From positions 795,919 to 859,918 of the forward strand of contig NZ_JAGGPT010000001.1 of NCBI RefSeq assembly GCF_018613715.1: DNA of 64,000 nucleotides. The letters run 5' to 3'. A program made the position numbers and the translations under genes. Every line of letters begins with the position of its first letter. The stretch's first letter is position 1. This DNA comes from Chryseobacterium sp. ISL-6 (GTDB taxonomy: Bacteria; Bacteroidota; Bacteroidia; Flavobacteriales; Weeksellaceae). This document shows positions 18,768 through 31,400 of this stretch, in pieces. The notes beneath the pieces were generated by a model. It made no database searches, was not told the DNA's origin, and worked only from the letters and a program-made list of their open reading frames with translations.

Positions 18768-19631
18768 ATGGTAAATGACTATAAAAAGTATGATCTTTTT
18801 GGAAAGACTTTAATGCAAAAAATTGCATTGACACCACCTTTTAATTTTGATTTCCCTGTTACTGAACAGGCCTGTTTTCTATATGTTCTAAAAGGTGAAT
18901 TTCAATATCAGATTGATAACGAGGATATTAATATTCCTACAAATTATTCATTGTTCCTGAATTGTATAAGCTCTGGAAAGCAAATACATAATTCACACCC
19001 CGAAAGCAATTGTGAAATTGTAATTGTTACTTTTTATCCGGATATATTAAAGAAAATTTATGACCGGGAACTCCCATCATTGCTTCATCCACCAAGGAAT
19101 ATCATTTCAAATCAGTCAAATAAAAAAATAAATAATGAATTTTTAATTCAAAAATACATTGAAGGCTTATTATTTTATTTTGAGAATCCATCTTTGATTA
19201 ATGAGGATATCCTGATCCTGAAGCTAAAGGAAATCATACTGTTGTTAGCTCAAACACAAAATGCAGAAGCGATACAGGTTATATTATCGCAGCTCTTTTC
19301 TCCAATAACTTATACTTTTAAGCAGATCATTGAAGCTAATTTGTTTTCACAATTAACAATTGAACAGCTCGCAGAACAAAATAATCTAAGTGTATCTTCT
19401 TTTAAAAGAGAATTTGCCAAACTATACAATGATACTCCCGCCAACTATATTAAAAACAAGAAACTCGAAAAAGCAGCTGAGCTACTTCTGGTTTCGGATC
19501 AGCGAATCACCGATATTGCTTTTGATTGTGGATTTAATGATCTGGCAAATTTTACAAAAAGCTTTGGTGATAAATATAACTTAAGTCCTACAAATTATCG
19601 TCAGGAACTGAAAAATAAACATTTAAAATAA
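18768..19631 (+). CDS. AraC family transcriptional regulator
   Basis: 287 residues. The N-terminal cupin-like sensor region includes FLYVLKGEFQYQI. The C-terminal double HTH reads LTIEQLAEQNNLSVSSFKRE then ITDIAFDCGFNDLANFTKSF and LSPTNYRQ. It stands alone, with a terminator directly after it. The target is unknown; the nearest candidate is the membrane protein at 19876. Confidence 0.92.
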   Translation: MVNDYKKYDLFGKTLMQKIALTPPFNFDFPVTEQACFLYVLKGEFQYQIDNEDINIPTNYSLFLNCISSGKQIHNSHPESNCEIVIVTFYPDILKKIYDRELPSLLHPPRNIISNQSNKKINNEFLIQKYIEGLLFYFENPSLINEDILILKLKEIILLLAQTQNAEAIQVILSQLFSPITYTFKQIIEANLFSQLTIEQLAEQNNLSVSSFKREFAKLYNDTPANYIKNKKLEKAAELLLVSDQRITDIAFDCGFNDLANFTKSFGDKYNLSPTNYRQELKNKHLK

Positions 19632-19677
19632 TATTCTATTACTCGATAATTCTTACAATATTCTCCAACAGGATCGG

Positions 19678-19712
19678 GCGTTCTTAAAGCTAATTTAAGA
19701 ATGCTTTTTTTA
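19678..19712 (+). terminator. rho-independent terminator
   Basis: GCGTTCTTAAA (19678-19688) pairs with TTTAAGAATGC (19694-19704) with one G-T wobble, followed by a T-run. It ends the AraC gene. Confidence 0.8.
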
Positions 19713-19875
19713 TGAACCAAAATCCCAAATAATTGAACGAAATCACAAAGTTATTTTTTCTTTTCTATTGCAATTTTGCAGTGTTCCTCTTAGAGAAACA
19801 ATAAAGCGGACAGATGACTTTTTATCAACCTGTCGTCTTTAAAACAATAGAATTTATAACATAAAATAATATAAA

Positions 19876-20370
19876 ATGGGACTATCAAGTTTAGGAATTT
19901 TTCACACAATTATAGGTATAGCTGCTATAATAGGCGCATTAGTATCGTTTATTAAATATGGAAGGATTAATCTGAGTGAACCATATGGCAAAGTATATTT
20001 CTATGGAACCCTTGTTACATCACTCACCGCATTGGGTATCTCAAAACATGGTGGCTTTAATCCAGGGCATGCTTTTTCGATCTTTATCATCATTTTGGTA
20101 TCCGTGGCCTATTTCCTTTTTTCAAAAAAGCAAAAAAGTAAAAGAGCCCGCTATTTTGAAAACTTCTCACTTTCCTTTAGCTTTTTCCTTTCCCTTGTTC
20201 CAACAGTTAATGAAACATTCACCCGTGTTCCACTAGGGCATCCTTTGGCTAAAGATATCACTGATCCAATTATAGGTAAAACCCTCCTTGTTCTTTTTAT
20301 TCTTTTTATTGCAGGCTCTGTTTATCAGTATATAACGCAGCGAAAGGCAAATAAACAAGGGTCATTTTAA
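19876..20370 (+). CDS. hypothetical four-helix inner-membrane protein
   Basis: 164 residues with about four predicted membrane helices: GIFHTIIGIAAIIGALVSFI, VTSLTALGISKHGGF, FSIFIIILVSVAYFLF and TLLVLFILFIAGSVY. A basic stretch (KKQKSKRAR) lies in the middle loop. I do not recognise a named family with certainty; it resembles DUF2306-like small membrane proteins. It is preceded by an AraC gene and followed by a strong bidirectional terminator. Confidence 0.75.
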   Translation: MGLSSLGIFHTIIGIAAIIGALVSFIKYGRINLSEPYGKVYFYGTLVTSLTALGISKHGGFNPGHAFSIFIIILVSVAYFLFSKKQKSKRARYFENFSLSFSFFLSLVPTVNETFTRVPLGHPLAKDITDPIIGKTLLVLFILFIAGSVYQYITQRKANKQGSF

Positions 20371-20392
20371 ACTCTTAAATTTTTTCTTTATA

Positions 20393-20424
20393 AAAAAATG
20401 TTCGGAGGTCCGAACATTTTTTTA
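20393..20424. terminator. bidirectional terminator
   Basis: ATGTTCGG (20398-20405) pairs with CCGAACAT (20410-20417), flanked by an A-run and a T-run. It lies between the convergent membrane-protein and MFS genes and can stop transcription from both sides. Confidence 0.9.
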
Positions 20425-20441
20425 TTGAATTTCTATCTTAT

Positions 20442-21716
20442 TTACTCTGCTAAAGGGACAACAGGCTCTTCAACGGAAGTCATATCAGCAGCTGCCTTTT
20501 TTTTAGCTAAATTGCTAACCCGCCACATTAAAAATATACTGATAAAAGAGATGACAACAATCACATAACCAACTATATCATAATGTTCTAGAGGTGCTCC
20601 TTTGCTTTTTTGGGTAACAATGACACCAGCAACAGCTGCTGCAACTCCACCTGCAATTTGTTGTAATGAAGAGTTGATACTCATAAAAGCTCCCCTATCC
20701 TGTAAATCTGGTATGGCACTTGTCAGAGCTGAAGAAGGAATCATCCTACTCATAATTCCGATCATCATCAGGATATTGAATATCATAACCAACCATAGCG
20801 GTGTTATAGATAAATTGGTATACAGCACACACATGACCACCATCCACAAAGAGGCAACGGCAAATATTTTAAACTTATCGATCTTATCACTTAATTTTCC
20901 TATTAACGGCATGATCACGAGTGAGCTTACCCCGGACACCATAAATAACATAGGAAGTTGCTCGTTTGTAAGCCCCAGATTATTGATCGCAAAGGCACTT
21001 CCAAAAGGCATCATCATAAAACCACCAATGGAAAGTAAAGCTGTTGCTGTAAAACCTACCCGGTAATTGCCTTTTGCAATGGTATGCCATAAATGCTGGA
21101 AGGCAGATTTATCCCTTTGTACAGAAAGATGTTTTACTACAGGCTGCAGTTTCATAAAAATTAAAACAGCAATAATGATACTCAAAGCTGCTACCATCCA
21201 GAAAGGAGCCTCCCAACCCCACTGATTAGCTAAATAAAGACCAATAGGTACACCCAAAACCTGGCTGCCACCAAATCCCATCTGAATAAATCCCATCACT
21301 CTACCCCTCTGCTGAAGGGCGAATAAATCGGTAATAATGGCCATAGAAATAGAACCTATTACTCCACCAAAAAGACCGGTAATGATTCTGGCAGCAACTA
21401 ATACCGGATAAGATTGTGCCATTCCACAAAAGATGGTTCCAGCTATAAATCCGATGTAAAAGAAAAGTAAAAGCTTCTTCCGGTCAAACCTATCGGCAAA
21501 GCCCGCAGTTAGCAAACCTGAGATACCTGCGCTGAAAGCATAAGCTGAAACCGCAAAACCAAAAGCCGACGGTTTAAGACTAAGTGATTTCATCAGCATG
21601 TCGCCAAGCGGAGACATCACCATAAAATCTAATATTACCGTAAACTGCGTAATAGCTAAAATAAATATGACAAACTTTTGATAGCCCGTAAAGGGCAAAG
21701 GTTGTTGTTTTTCCAT
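20442..21716 (-). CDS. MFS transporter (drug efflux type)
   Basis: 424 residues with about 12 membrane helices. The first helix carries the DHA-type LDFMVMSPLGD motif, and the loop between helices 2 and 3 has GFADRFDRKKLL (the MFS signature). PIGLYLANQWGW gives a motif-C-like segment. It likely exports a toxic compound by proton antiport. A TetR gene lies upstream on the same strand, so this is the probable target. An inverted repeat AAACTGA (21764-21770) / TCAGTTT (21789-21795) lies in its upstream region. Confidence 0.92.
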   Translation of the reverse strand: MEKQQPLPFTGYQKFVIFILAITQFTVILDFMVMSPLGDMLMKSLSLKPSAFGFAVSAYAFSAGISGLLTAGFADRFDRKKLLLFFYIGFIAGTIFCGMAQSYPVLVAARIITGLFGGVIGSISMAIITDLFALQQRGRVMGFIQMGFGGSQVLGVPIGLYLANQWGWEAPFWMVAALSIIIAVLIFMKLQPVVKHLSVQRDKSAFQHLWHTIAKGNYRVGFTATALLSIGGFMMMPFGSAFAINNLGLTNEQLPMLFMVSGVSSLVIMPLIGKLSDKIDKFKIFAVASLWMVVMCVLYTNLSITPLWLVMIFNILMMIGIMSRMIPSSALTSAIPDLQDRGAFMSINSSLQQIAGGVAAAVAGVIVTQKSKGAPLEHYDIVGYVIVVISFISIFLMWRVSNLAKKKAAADMTSVEEPVVPLAE

Positions 21717-21828
21717 AATTTTAAAATTAATTTACAGCGGTTATCGCCGTTATTTTTTAATTTAAACTGACCATTCAAGTTGTTTTAATCAGTTTCTGTT
21801 GTAAATAAAATGTGACTGAAATTTCTAA

Positions 21829-22422
21829 TTAGGTCTTCTTAAGCGCCTTGACTACCAGATCAAATGTTTGCCATAAAATCTCATCAGTCATTTTAAACAC
21901 TTTTCCACCAAGGCTTTTTCCTTCGTTATGAAAACGTGCTAAAGAGTACATAGGCGAAAAAGCAACTGACCAGTAAACTTCAAAAGGCATCTGGTCTAAT
22001 TCACCTCTCTTAACAGCATTTTCTAAAAACCTTCCTAGAATTTCCTTAAATCCGCGTAAAAAATGATGAAGAAATTCTTCCTGATAACTTGAATTTCTCA
22101 ATTGTTCAAAGAACAGATGTTTATCCTGATTTGTTGTTATATAACTATATCGGTTTTTCCATTGGACTCTCAACCCTTCTTCAAAATGTGCGTCCGGATC
22201 AAAATCTTTAAGAATGGCATCAGACATTTTTTGCCCTACTTCTTTCGCAATCGTTAAAATTAAATCGTCCCTGTCTTTGTAATAGATGTAGGGAGTTGCA
22301 ACAGAAATTTTGCAGGCTTTAGCCAGCTTGTTCATACTGAATCCTTCCAATCCATCTTTTATGATCATCTTAATTGCTTCTGTCTGAATCAGTTCCCTTT
22401 TATCAGTGTCTTTTATGCGCAT
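21829..22422 (-). CDS. TetR/AcrR family regulator
   Basis: 197 residues. The N-terminal TetR helix-turn-helix runs over residues 20-55, with GFSMNKLAKACKIS and TPYIYYKDRDDL as the recognisable parts, and a helical ligand domain follows. The MFS gene lies 112 bp downstream on the same strand, a common repressor-pump arrangement. A near-perfect palindrome 32 bp before the start is a likely autoregulatory operator. Confidence 0.92.
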   Translation of the reverse strand: MRIKDTDKRELIQTEAIKMIIKDGLEGFSMNKLAKACKISVATPYIYYKDRDDLILTIAKEVGQKMSDAILKDFDPDAHFEEGLRVQWKNRYSYITTNQDKHLFFEQLRNSSYQEEFLHHFLRGFKEILGRFLENAVKRGELDQMPFEVYWSVAFSPMYSLARFHNEGKSLGGKVFKMTDEILWQTFDLVVKALKKT

Positions 22423-25400
22423 TTTTCAAATGTTCTAAAATTTCAAGGCGTAAAATTAATGAATATTTATTAATTATAGAAATTATTTTCTCTTAATTTT
22501 CTGTAATACAAAAACATCACTACTCTAAGATTAACACAGAGTTAATAAGAGTTTGTTGATTTATTTTTTGACAAAGTTTAGTTTTGTTAACCAATAAATT
22601 TGTCTTTGTTCTATGAAAACTAAATTTTTCCTGATATTCATGCTGTTTGCACAATTGGCCGGTGCGCAAAATACAAAAACCAAGAATATCGTATTGATTT
22701 CTATTGATGGTTACCGCTGGCAGGAAATCTTTAAAGGAGCTGATTCTTCTCTTTTACAAAATAAAAAATTCCGTCAGCAGGATTCTACTGAGGTGTATAA
22801 AAAATTCTGGGCTGAAACAGAAGATGAACGTAGAAAAAAATTAATGCCTTTCTTCTGGAATGTAATTTCAAAAAAAGGACAATTATATGGCAACAGGAAC
22901 CTAAACAGCCCGGTGAATGTAAAAAATAAATACTGGTTCTCTTACCCCGGAAGAAGTGAAACAGTAACCGGTTTTTATGATGAAAAGATAAATTCTAATT
23001 CATATCCAAATAACCCGAACGAAAATGTACTGGAGTTTATAAATAAACAGAAAGACTATCAGGGTAAGGTAGTTATAATTGCTGGCTGGGATGCTGTATC
23101 AAAAATTGTAAACCGTGATCGGAATCATATGCCTGTAATCAATCCGTTTGAAAATGCAGAAGGTAAAAACCTAACTGAAGCCCAGAAACTGGCTAATGAA
23201 ATACAAAATTACCTTCCTAATTATTTTGGCAGATCTGTACGTTGGGACGTGGGTACTTATGCTATTGCTAAAACATATATTGCCGCCAATCATCCTAAAA
23301 TGGTTTATATTGATTTCGCTGATCCTGACGATCTTGGCCATGCTGGACAATATGATTACTATTTGGATTCCGCACATTATCTGGATGCTATGATTGGAAA
23401 TCTCTGGGCGGCAATGCAGGCGGATCCTTTTTATAAAGACAATACCACTTTTATTATTTGTCCCGACCATGGAAGAGGTTTAGAAAGTCAGTGGACAAGT
23501 CATGGATCATCATCAGAACATTCTAACGAAACATGGTTGATTGCACTAGGACCTGATACTCCCCCATCGGGAGAAATGAAAAATACTGCACAGATCTATC
23601 AGGATCAGATTGCTCAAACCATTGCCAGTTTACTTGGATTTACTTTTAAGACTAATCATCCCGTTGGGGAATCTATAAAATCTGTTGTTGGAAAATAAAC
23701 TTGAATTGCATGTATAAACTTAAAGCCTCGATCATCATTGATCAAGGCTTTATTTTTTTAAAGGAAATTATTCAGTTACTTATAAAAAAAGGTCAGCTAA
23801 AATACTTTTGCCTCTTTCATTATCCCTTTTAATAGTTCAAATAAGATTAGATGGAATTATCTTTTACTTTTTTTAGTCGGGCTATCCTTTTTTTCAGGTT
23901 CAGGTGTTCTATTTAAGAGAATATCCAATACTTTTTCTGTATAATCGAATTTCTTCTCATGGTAAAGGACATTACTGTCTTTTTTATCGATAATGGTTCC
24001 CAATCCGTTTTTTTCAGAAACTGTCATAACAGCATTGTGTATCTGCTCCTCAAAAGGTACAGCCAGGTTTTTTTTCAGTTGACTGACTTCACCATTATTT
24101 CCGAATCTTAAGCTGGTAGTGGTTTTAATATTTTTATCCAAATCAGCTACTTCTTTTTCTCTCTGCTTTAGCTGATCTCCTACTAATAATACTCTTTCGT
24201 TATCCAAAGCTGATTTCTTCTTTGCATATTCCGTCTGTATAGCCAGAAGTTCAGACTTCCAGGTATCTATCTGTGCGTTAAGTCTCGCTTCAGCTTCTTT
24301 ATATTGAGGCATTTTATCCAATATTGCTCTGGTGTCTATAACCCCTATCTTCTGGGCATTAGTAAAGCCAAAAAGTAAGAATAATCCAAATGTAACCGCA
24401 ATTTTAAAATTTTTCATTATTAAATATATGTTCTAATCATTTTGCAAAACGAACCTGAAAATGATCTAAGTATGTTTACATGCCTGATCAACTGTTGTAC
24501 GTTTTGGTGTAAAAATATTAATTTTAAACGGTTTTTATCATCTAAAATTGCTGTATTAAAGAATTATTAAAAATTAAAATAAAATTTCCTTTAAAGAGGA
24601 TATCTTTTTATGACAAATTAGTTTTAATTCAAACTAATTTTTACTATATTTGTTATACAAGTGATTACTTAAAGATTTTAAATAAACTTCATGATCTATC
24701 CTCACCTACAGTTAGTTAATCATTACATATGTCTGAAAAACAAAATAACATATCCGAATTAGCTTTAGAACTAGGTCTGGCAATGGGTGAAATGAAAAAT
24801 CGTCTACGGCAAAAGATCCAAACGAAAGTTAATGAATATGACCCTGATCTTTCTTTTGAACTTATTGAAATACTTGGCCTACTTTCCCGTAATGACGGAA
24901 TAAACCAACAGGAAATAAGTAATAAAATCAGCAAGGATAAATCAAGCGTAACCTACCTGATTAACAATCTTGTAAAAAGGGAGTTAGTTGAAAGAGTGGA
25001 ATATACAAATGACCGAAGAAACAAACAGATCTTCCTTACTGTAAAAGGAAAGGAAATTGTAGAAATCGTTTATCCCTGGGCATTGGAACTTTATAAAAAA
25101 GCGGCTGATGATATTAGTAAAGATGCTATAAAAAATGCACTTTTCCTAGTAAAAAAAATGACAGCGAATCTCGAATAACTAAGCTTAAATTAATCAATAT
25201 GAGAACCATACTTGTACCGGTTGACTTTACATCAACTACCGAAAATGCAGTAAAGCTTGCTGCAGAATGGGCAAAACAATATCAATACACCCATATTATT
25301 CTTTTAAAAACCTCACAGGAATCTGAATTCGACTACCTGCATATCTCAGAAGGACATGTATTAGTTAATGAGGAAAATGTAAATAGCCTGATCGAAAGTA

Positions 25401-28400
25401 CAGAACAACTCCTTAATAACTTAGTGGATATCATAGTTGAAAAAGCACCTGATTTAAAAGTTTTAAAAGCCGTAAGTGAATGGACACTGACCAGAAGTAT
25501 CCATGATCTTGTAAAGAATCAGCCTTCTATAGAACTTCTTATTTTGGGAAGTGATGATAAGGCCTCTTCCAGTGACAGTTTTGTTTCAGAGAATATTATT
25601 AGCATTGCCAGAACAAGTCCTGTCAAGGCCTTAATAGTTCCTAATGGCTATATATACAGTACAATAAAAAACATCCTGATTCCATGCGATGTAAATGGTA
25701 TAACAAAATTAGACCGGTTATTTCATCACAAATCCGTTATTGAAAAACAGGATGTTCGGCTGATGTTTTTAAATATTACAAAAGAAGGAGCTGATGGTGA
25801 TGGTGATAAAAAGAAAGAGCTCGAAGAATATATCCGTCAATATCTTACTAAAATCCCTAGCAGTATTCATTATTATAATGATGAAAATATCATCAACGGA
25901 ATCCTGACTTTCGCAGCATCTAATGAAACGGATCTGATCATTGCTTTACCGGGAAGACATAGTTTCCTGTATTATCTGGCAAACAGGAGTATTTCTGAGG
26001 GAATTTATCAAAATGTCAACCAGCCAGTTTTGATATTAAAGTAAGATCTATTCAAATAAATATCAAGCGGGTTTTTCAAAGTCATTTATAACTGATTTAA
26101 AATTATTTCGTTAATAAAACTCATGAAAAGAATTTTTGTAATAAACGGTAGTGCAAGCAATACCTCAGCAAATCAGAGGCTTATAGATAACTTCGCGAGT
26201 CTGACAAAAGATTTTTTTAATCTAAAAGTTTTTAACGCACTTAAGGCACTTCCGCATTTTGACCCTGAACTTTCCATAGATAAGACACCAAAGGCAATCT
26301 TAGATTTCAGACAAGAAATTGAAACCGCAGATGGAATTTTAATCTGTACACCTGAATATGTTTTCAGCATTCCAAGCGGACTTAAAAATGCTATTGAATG
26401 GTGTGTAGCGACAACAATATTATCTGAAAAACCCACAGGACTTATTACAGCTTCTGCAAGTGGTGAAAAAGGACATGAAGAATTACAGCTGATAATGAAT
26501 ACTTTAATGGCAAAATTCACTACTGATACGACACTTTTAATTCAGGGTATAAAAGGAAAAATAAATGAACAGGGAGATATAACCGATAGCCTAACTAAAA
26601 CTGATCTGGAAAGATTTGTCAGTGCATTTGAGAAACTTGTTTCCTGAATCCCATTTGCGGACGGCAGAACAAATCATTATTTAGCCCTATTCCACTACTT
26701 TAATCTTTAAACATTCAGCAAATATACTACGTGAAATAAATGCAAAATTTATATTTCATGACAAATAAAAAGTAATGTAAATTTAATTATCATTATTTTA
26801 TTATTATTTATTCCGTTATATCTTTGTCTCATTCTTAAAACAATGAGATTTGCCTAAAAATATACTTTTAATCCTCTTATTCATCTTTTTCAAAGTCAGC
26901 AGTCAGAAATATAACATTCAGTTATATAATACTGATAATGGGCTTCCACAAAACAGCGTTAAGGATATTATAAAAGATAAGTATGGATTTATATGGTTGA
27001 CCACCGAAAACGGAATTGTAAGATATGATGGTGCTAAATTCCTGGTCTATAAAAACTTCCCATTAAACAGTCAGCGTTTTACCTTTTTCTCTGGAAACAC
27101 GGATAAAGACAGTATTTTTACTGCCGGAGATTATGGAAGAGTTATACTTATACACAAAAAATTTCCAAAAGTCACTGCTCCATCAAAACGGTTTCCTAAT
27201 TTGATACTTAAAGATAATATCAATTACTTTTTGTATGGTTCTAATTATAGTTACTCAAAATCTCCAGGTGTATATTTTTATATGAATTTTAAAGATGGGA
27301 GATACTACATAAAGGAAAATAATTTAACATTTATTGACTTCCACTCAAAAAATGAAGAAAATCTAAAGATCAGATCTATCTACAAAAATATACCCAGAAT
27401 TTTCACTATAGATGAAGACTTATTTTATATAGACTTCAGTTCAAAAAAGGTACTTAAAATAAAAAAAGGAAAGATTATAGATTCATATGATGCGCCACTA
27501 TTAACTGATATTCATAGTAAAGTTTTCTGGAGCAGAATAAATAATCAGGTTCTGATTCAAAATAAAAATATTTTCTATAGCTGCACTTATGAAAATGAGC
27601 AGCTAAAAATATCTAAGATCATTCAGATAGATAAAGTAAAAGGTGACAGTTTTATTAGTGTTTACTATGACCAATTTTACAAAAGGCTTTATCTTGGAGG
27701 AAGTACGGAAGGTTTACAAATTATAAATTTTTCAGATTTCGTTACCATAAAAAGACCACCATCAAAACCAGAGTCTGTTTTTTATGCTACTTTACCTTAT
27801 GACAGCTCTTCGGTCATGAATACATATGGAGAGATCTATAATCGAAATGGCATTGTAAAAAACAAAAATTTCAGAAACACGGTTCCTTTTTTTATGGCGT
27901 ATGATCCATCTGGAAATATTATAGTAAGAAAGGATGACGATTTAAACATATATACAGAAACAACATCCTATACCGATTACACTACTGTAAAAGATTTTTC
28001 TTTAAAGGACTTTTTCTTTGACGGGGAAAAATATTATGTATTACGTTCAAAACCAAAAAAAAAAGGCACTCCCGACTTTAGCGGCGTATTTGAAATATAC
28101 AGAGATCGGTCATTCAGATCTTTAAAAAAGAGATTTTTATTTGATAATGAACCGACAAAATTAATACCACTTGATCAGAACAATATCTTAGTCGGTACTA
28201 TAAAAGGATTATACAGGATACAGACAGAAACAAACAGAATATACAACATTACCGGAGATAAGGAATTATCAATCCGTAGTATTATAAAATCAAAAGACGG
28301 TAATTTCTGGGTCACTACTTTAGGAAAGGGGTTTTATTTGTTAAGAAATAACCGGCTAATTAAAATGCCTTATGATCTTAATAATAACATTTCTTCTTCT

Positions 28401-31400
28401 CATACTATTTTGGAAGATATGAAAGGTTTTTTTTGGATTCCTACCAATAATGGATTATACAGGGTTTTAGAAAGTCAGCTATTGCAATATGCTCAAAATA
28501 AAAGCTCTAAAGTAAATTATTATAGATTTTCAAAAGATTCAGGTTTCAATACCAATGAATTTAATGGCGGCAGTAATGTATGTGGTAATCAATTAGGCAA
28601 TGGTGATTTTGTCATTCCTTCATTGAATGGTCTTGTTTTTTTTAATCCATTAAAGATCCGAAGTTATTATCCGAAGAATATATACATCGAAAGAGCTCTG
28701 ATTGATAATAAGGAGCAATGTTTTAAAAATGATCTGCATCTGGAGCAAAAATCTAACAGGATCGATCTATTTATCGATGTCCCTTATTATGCTAATCCTG
28801 ACAATATTGTTATAGAAGCAAAAATAATGGGCATACAAAATGCAAAATGGGAATCTATCGGAAAAGACAGAAAATTTTCTATTTCCAATCTTGGATACGG
28901 AAAATATTCACTGATTGCAAAAATGCTTGTTTCTGATGATGGAAAATACATTTATAAAAAAATTAATATAATTATTCAGCCTTATTTTTACCAGACGCTA
29001 TGGTTTAAGATTCTTACCTTTTCAATGTTCTTACTCCTATTATTCCTTTTGGTAAAATGGAGAATCAATTTTCTACAAAAGAAAAATCATGATCTGGAAG
29101 AAATTATTAATATCCGTACTAAAAGCCTTTCTACGACTGTAGAAAAATTAGAAATAACAAAAACACAGCTTCATAAGGAAATTGAACAACAAAAAAAACT
29201 CATCGGTACAATTACCCATGACATAACAACTCCGGTAAAATTCATTGCCCTAACAGCAAAGGAAATACTGAGTCAAAAAGAATTCGATCAACAGAGGACT
29301 GAAAAAATACTTGATTCCATTTACAAGTCATCAGATCAACTGTACAATTTTACAGTCACATTAAAAGAATATGCAGATATATACAGTCATTACCGATCAG
29401 ATAAAACAGAGGTCTATTCTTTATATAAGCTAATTGAAGAAAAAAAAGTGCTTTTCCATGCCATAGCCGAAAATAATAACACATCTATTAGCAATCTTGT
29501 TGAAGAGAATATAATGACACAGATCAGTAAAAATATACTTGCTGCCATTATTCACAATCTTTTAGATAATGCGGTGAAATACACAAAAAATGGTGAGATA
29601 ACAATAGATAGCCATATGGATGATAGGAATATTATTTTACGTATAAGTGACACTGGCATCGGAATGGACGAGCAAAAAATAAAATACTATACAAGGCTAC
29701 AGAATAATATTGAAAGTGAAAAATTGTTACTTCAAAAATATGGCATGGGCCTGCATCTGGTACTGCAATTATTACAAATGATAGAAAGTAAAATTATCTT
29801 CAAAAAAAATGACTCCGGTGGAACCTCCTGCCAATTGATTTTAAAAAATAAAAAAGATGATTAGAAACATTCTTATAGCTGATGATCACCATGTCGTACT
29901 AACAGGAACAAGCCTGATACTGGAATCAAGGATACCCAATATAGCAATTGATCAGGCCGAAGACTATCCGGAAGCTTTAGATAAGATCTCAAAACAAAAA
30001 TACGATCTTATTATTTTGGATATCAATATGCCAGAGACTAAAAATAAAAAAATGATCCCTGAAATTAAAGAGCTTGATCCCGATATAAAAATTCTTATAT
30101 TCTCAGCCTATGAGGAAGAAATAGCGGTACAATATATAAAAGAAGGAGCCAATGGATATCTTAGTAAGCTGAGTAAAGTTGATGAGATTTCAGAAGCAGT
30201 GAATAGAATATTTTCAGAAGGCTACTATTATCCATCCAGTATTGTCCACCAACTATTAAAGTTTTCCCCTTTAGATTCTATAAAAAATCTCTCAGAAAGG
30301 GAATATGAAATTTTTATTCTCATGGTAAAGGGATATGGGAATTTAGAAATCTCAAATGAACTGAATATTCAGATGAGTACAATCAGTACTTACAAAAAAA
30401 GAATCCATAACAAGCTAAAAACCAACCACCTTGCTGACCTGATTAAGCTTTACCAAACCTATATATCCTAGAATAAAGCTTTTCCATAATGGTATGCTTT
30501 TTTTGCTATTCATTAAATAACTCTTCTTTTGCAGTTATAAAATACACTATTTAAAATTATCAACTTAAAAAGAATGATGTAGAAAATTTTCTACATCATT
30601 CTTTACTTCATTCTACATACTATAAGATCCCTTGTAGCAGTATTTCCTATAATTTTACACCAACAAATGAAATATAAATGTACCTGCTTATTTTCTAGTA
30701 ATGAAGGACTTTTAAAAGCATCATAACCATTAAAATATTTAATAAATGCGTAGAAATTTTACACCACTATTGAAAACAATAGGATTATTCATTTCAACAG
30801 TCACTTTTGCACAAACAGGAAATGTTGGAATAAATACGGTAACTCCAGGATCGACAATAGATATCAATGGATCTGTAGCTGCCAGTTACAGGGCAGTTAG
30901 TGCAACATCTTACAATTTGACCGCAACCGATTTCCATGTTTCATATAATGGCACTGCTAATGCGGTATTCAATCTTCCCCCGGCAATTAATGGAGTTGGA
31001 AACTTCAAAGGACGTATCTATACGATTAAGAATAATACCAATTTCACAATAACAGTAAACTCTGCAGCTCCAGAAACAATTAACGGAAATACAAACGTTT
31101 CAGTACCTGCCAATCAAAGCGTACAGTTGATCAATACAGGACTAACGGGAGCAACGAGCACATGGGAGGCTACAACAGCCAATAGTAGTGCAACTACTGC
31201 CAGTAATGGACTTACGCTTTCGGGTAATGATGTAAAATTAGGAGGCGCTCTTTCCCAGGCTACAGATATTGCTACCACAGGAAACAATTTAAGTGTAACC
31301 GGTACAGGTAAAGTTTTATTAGGTACAAATACAGTTCCGGCAGGAGCTGCCAATGCGAAAATAGTTATTGATAATGGAACAACAAACGGAGCATTACAAA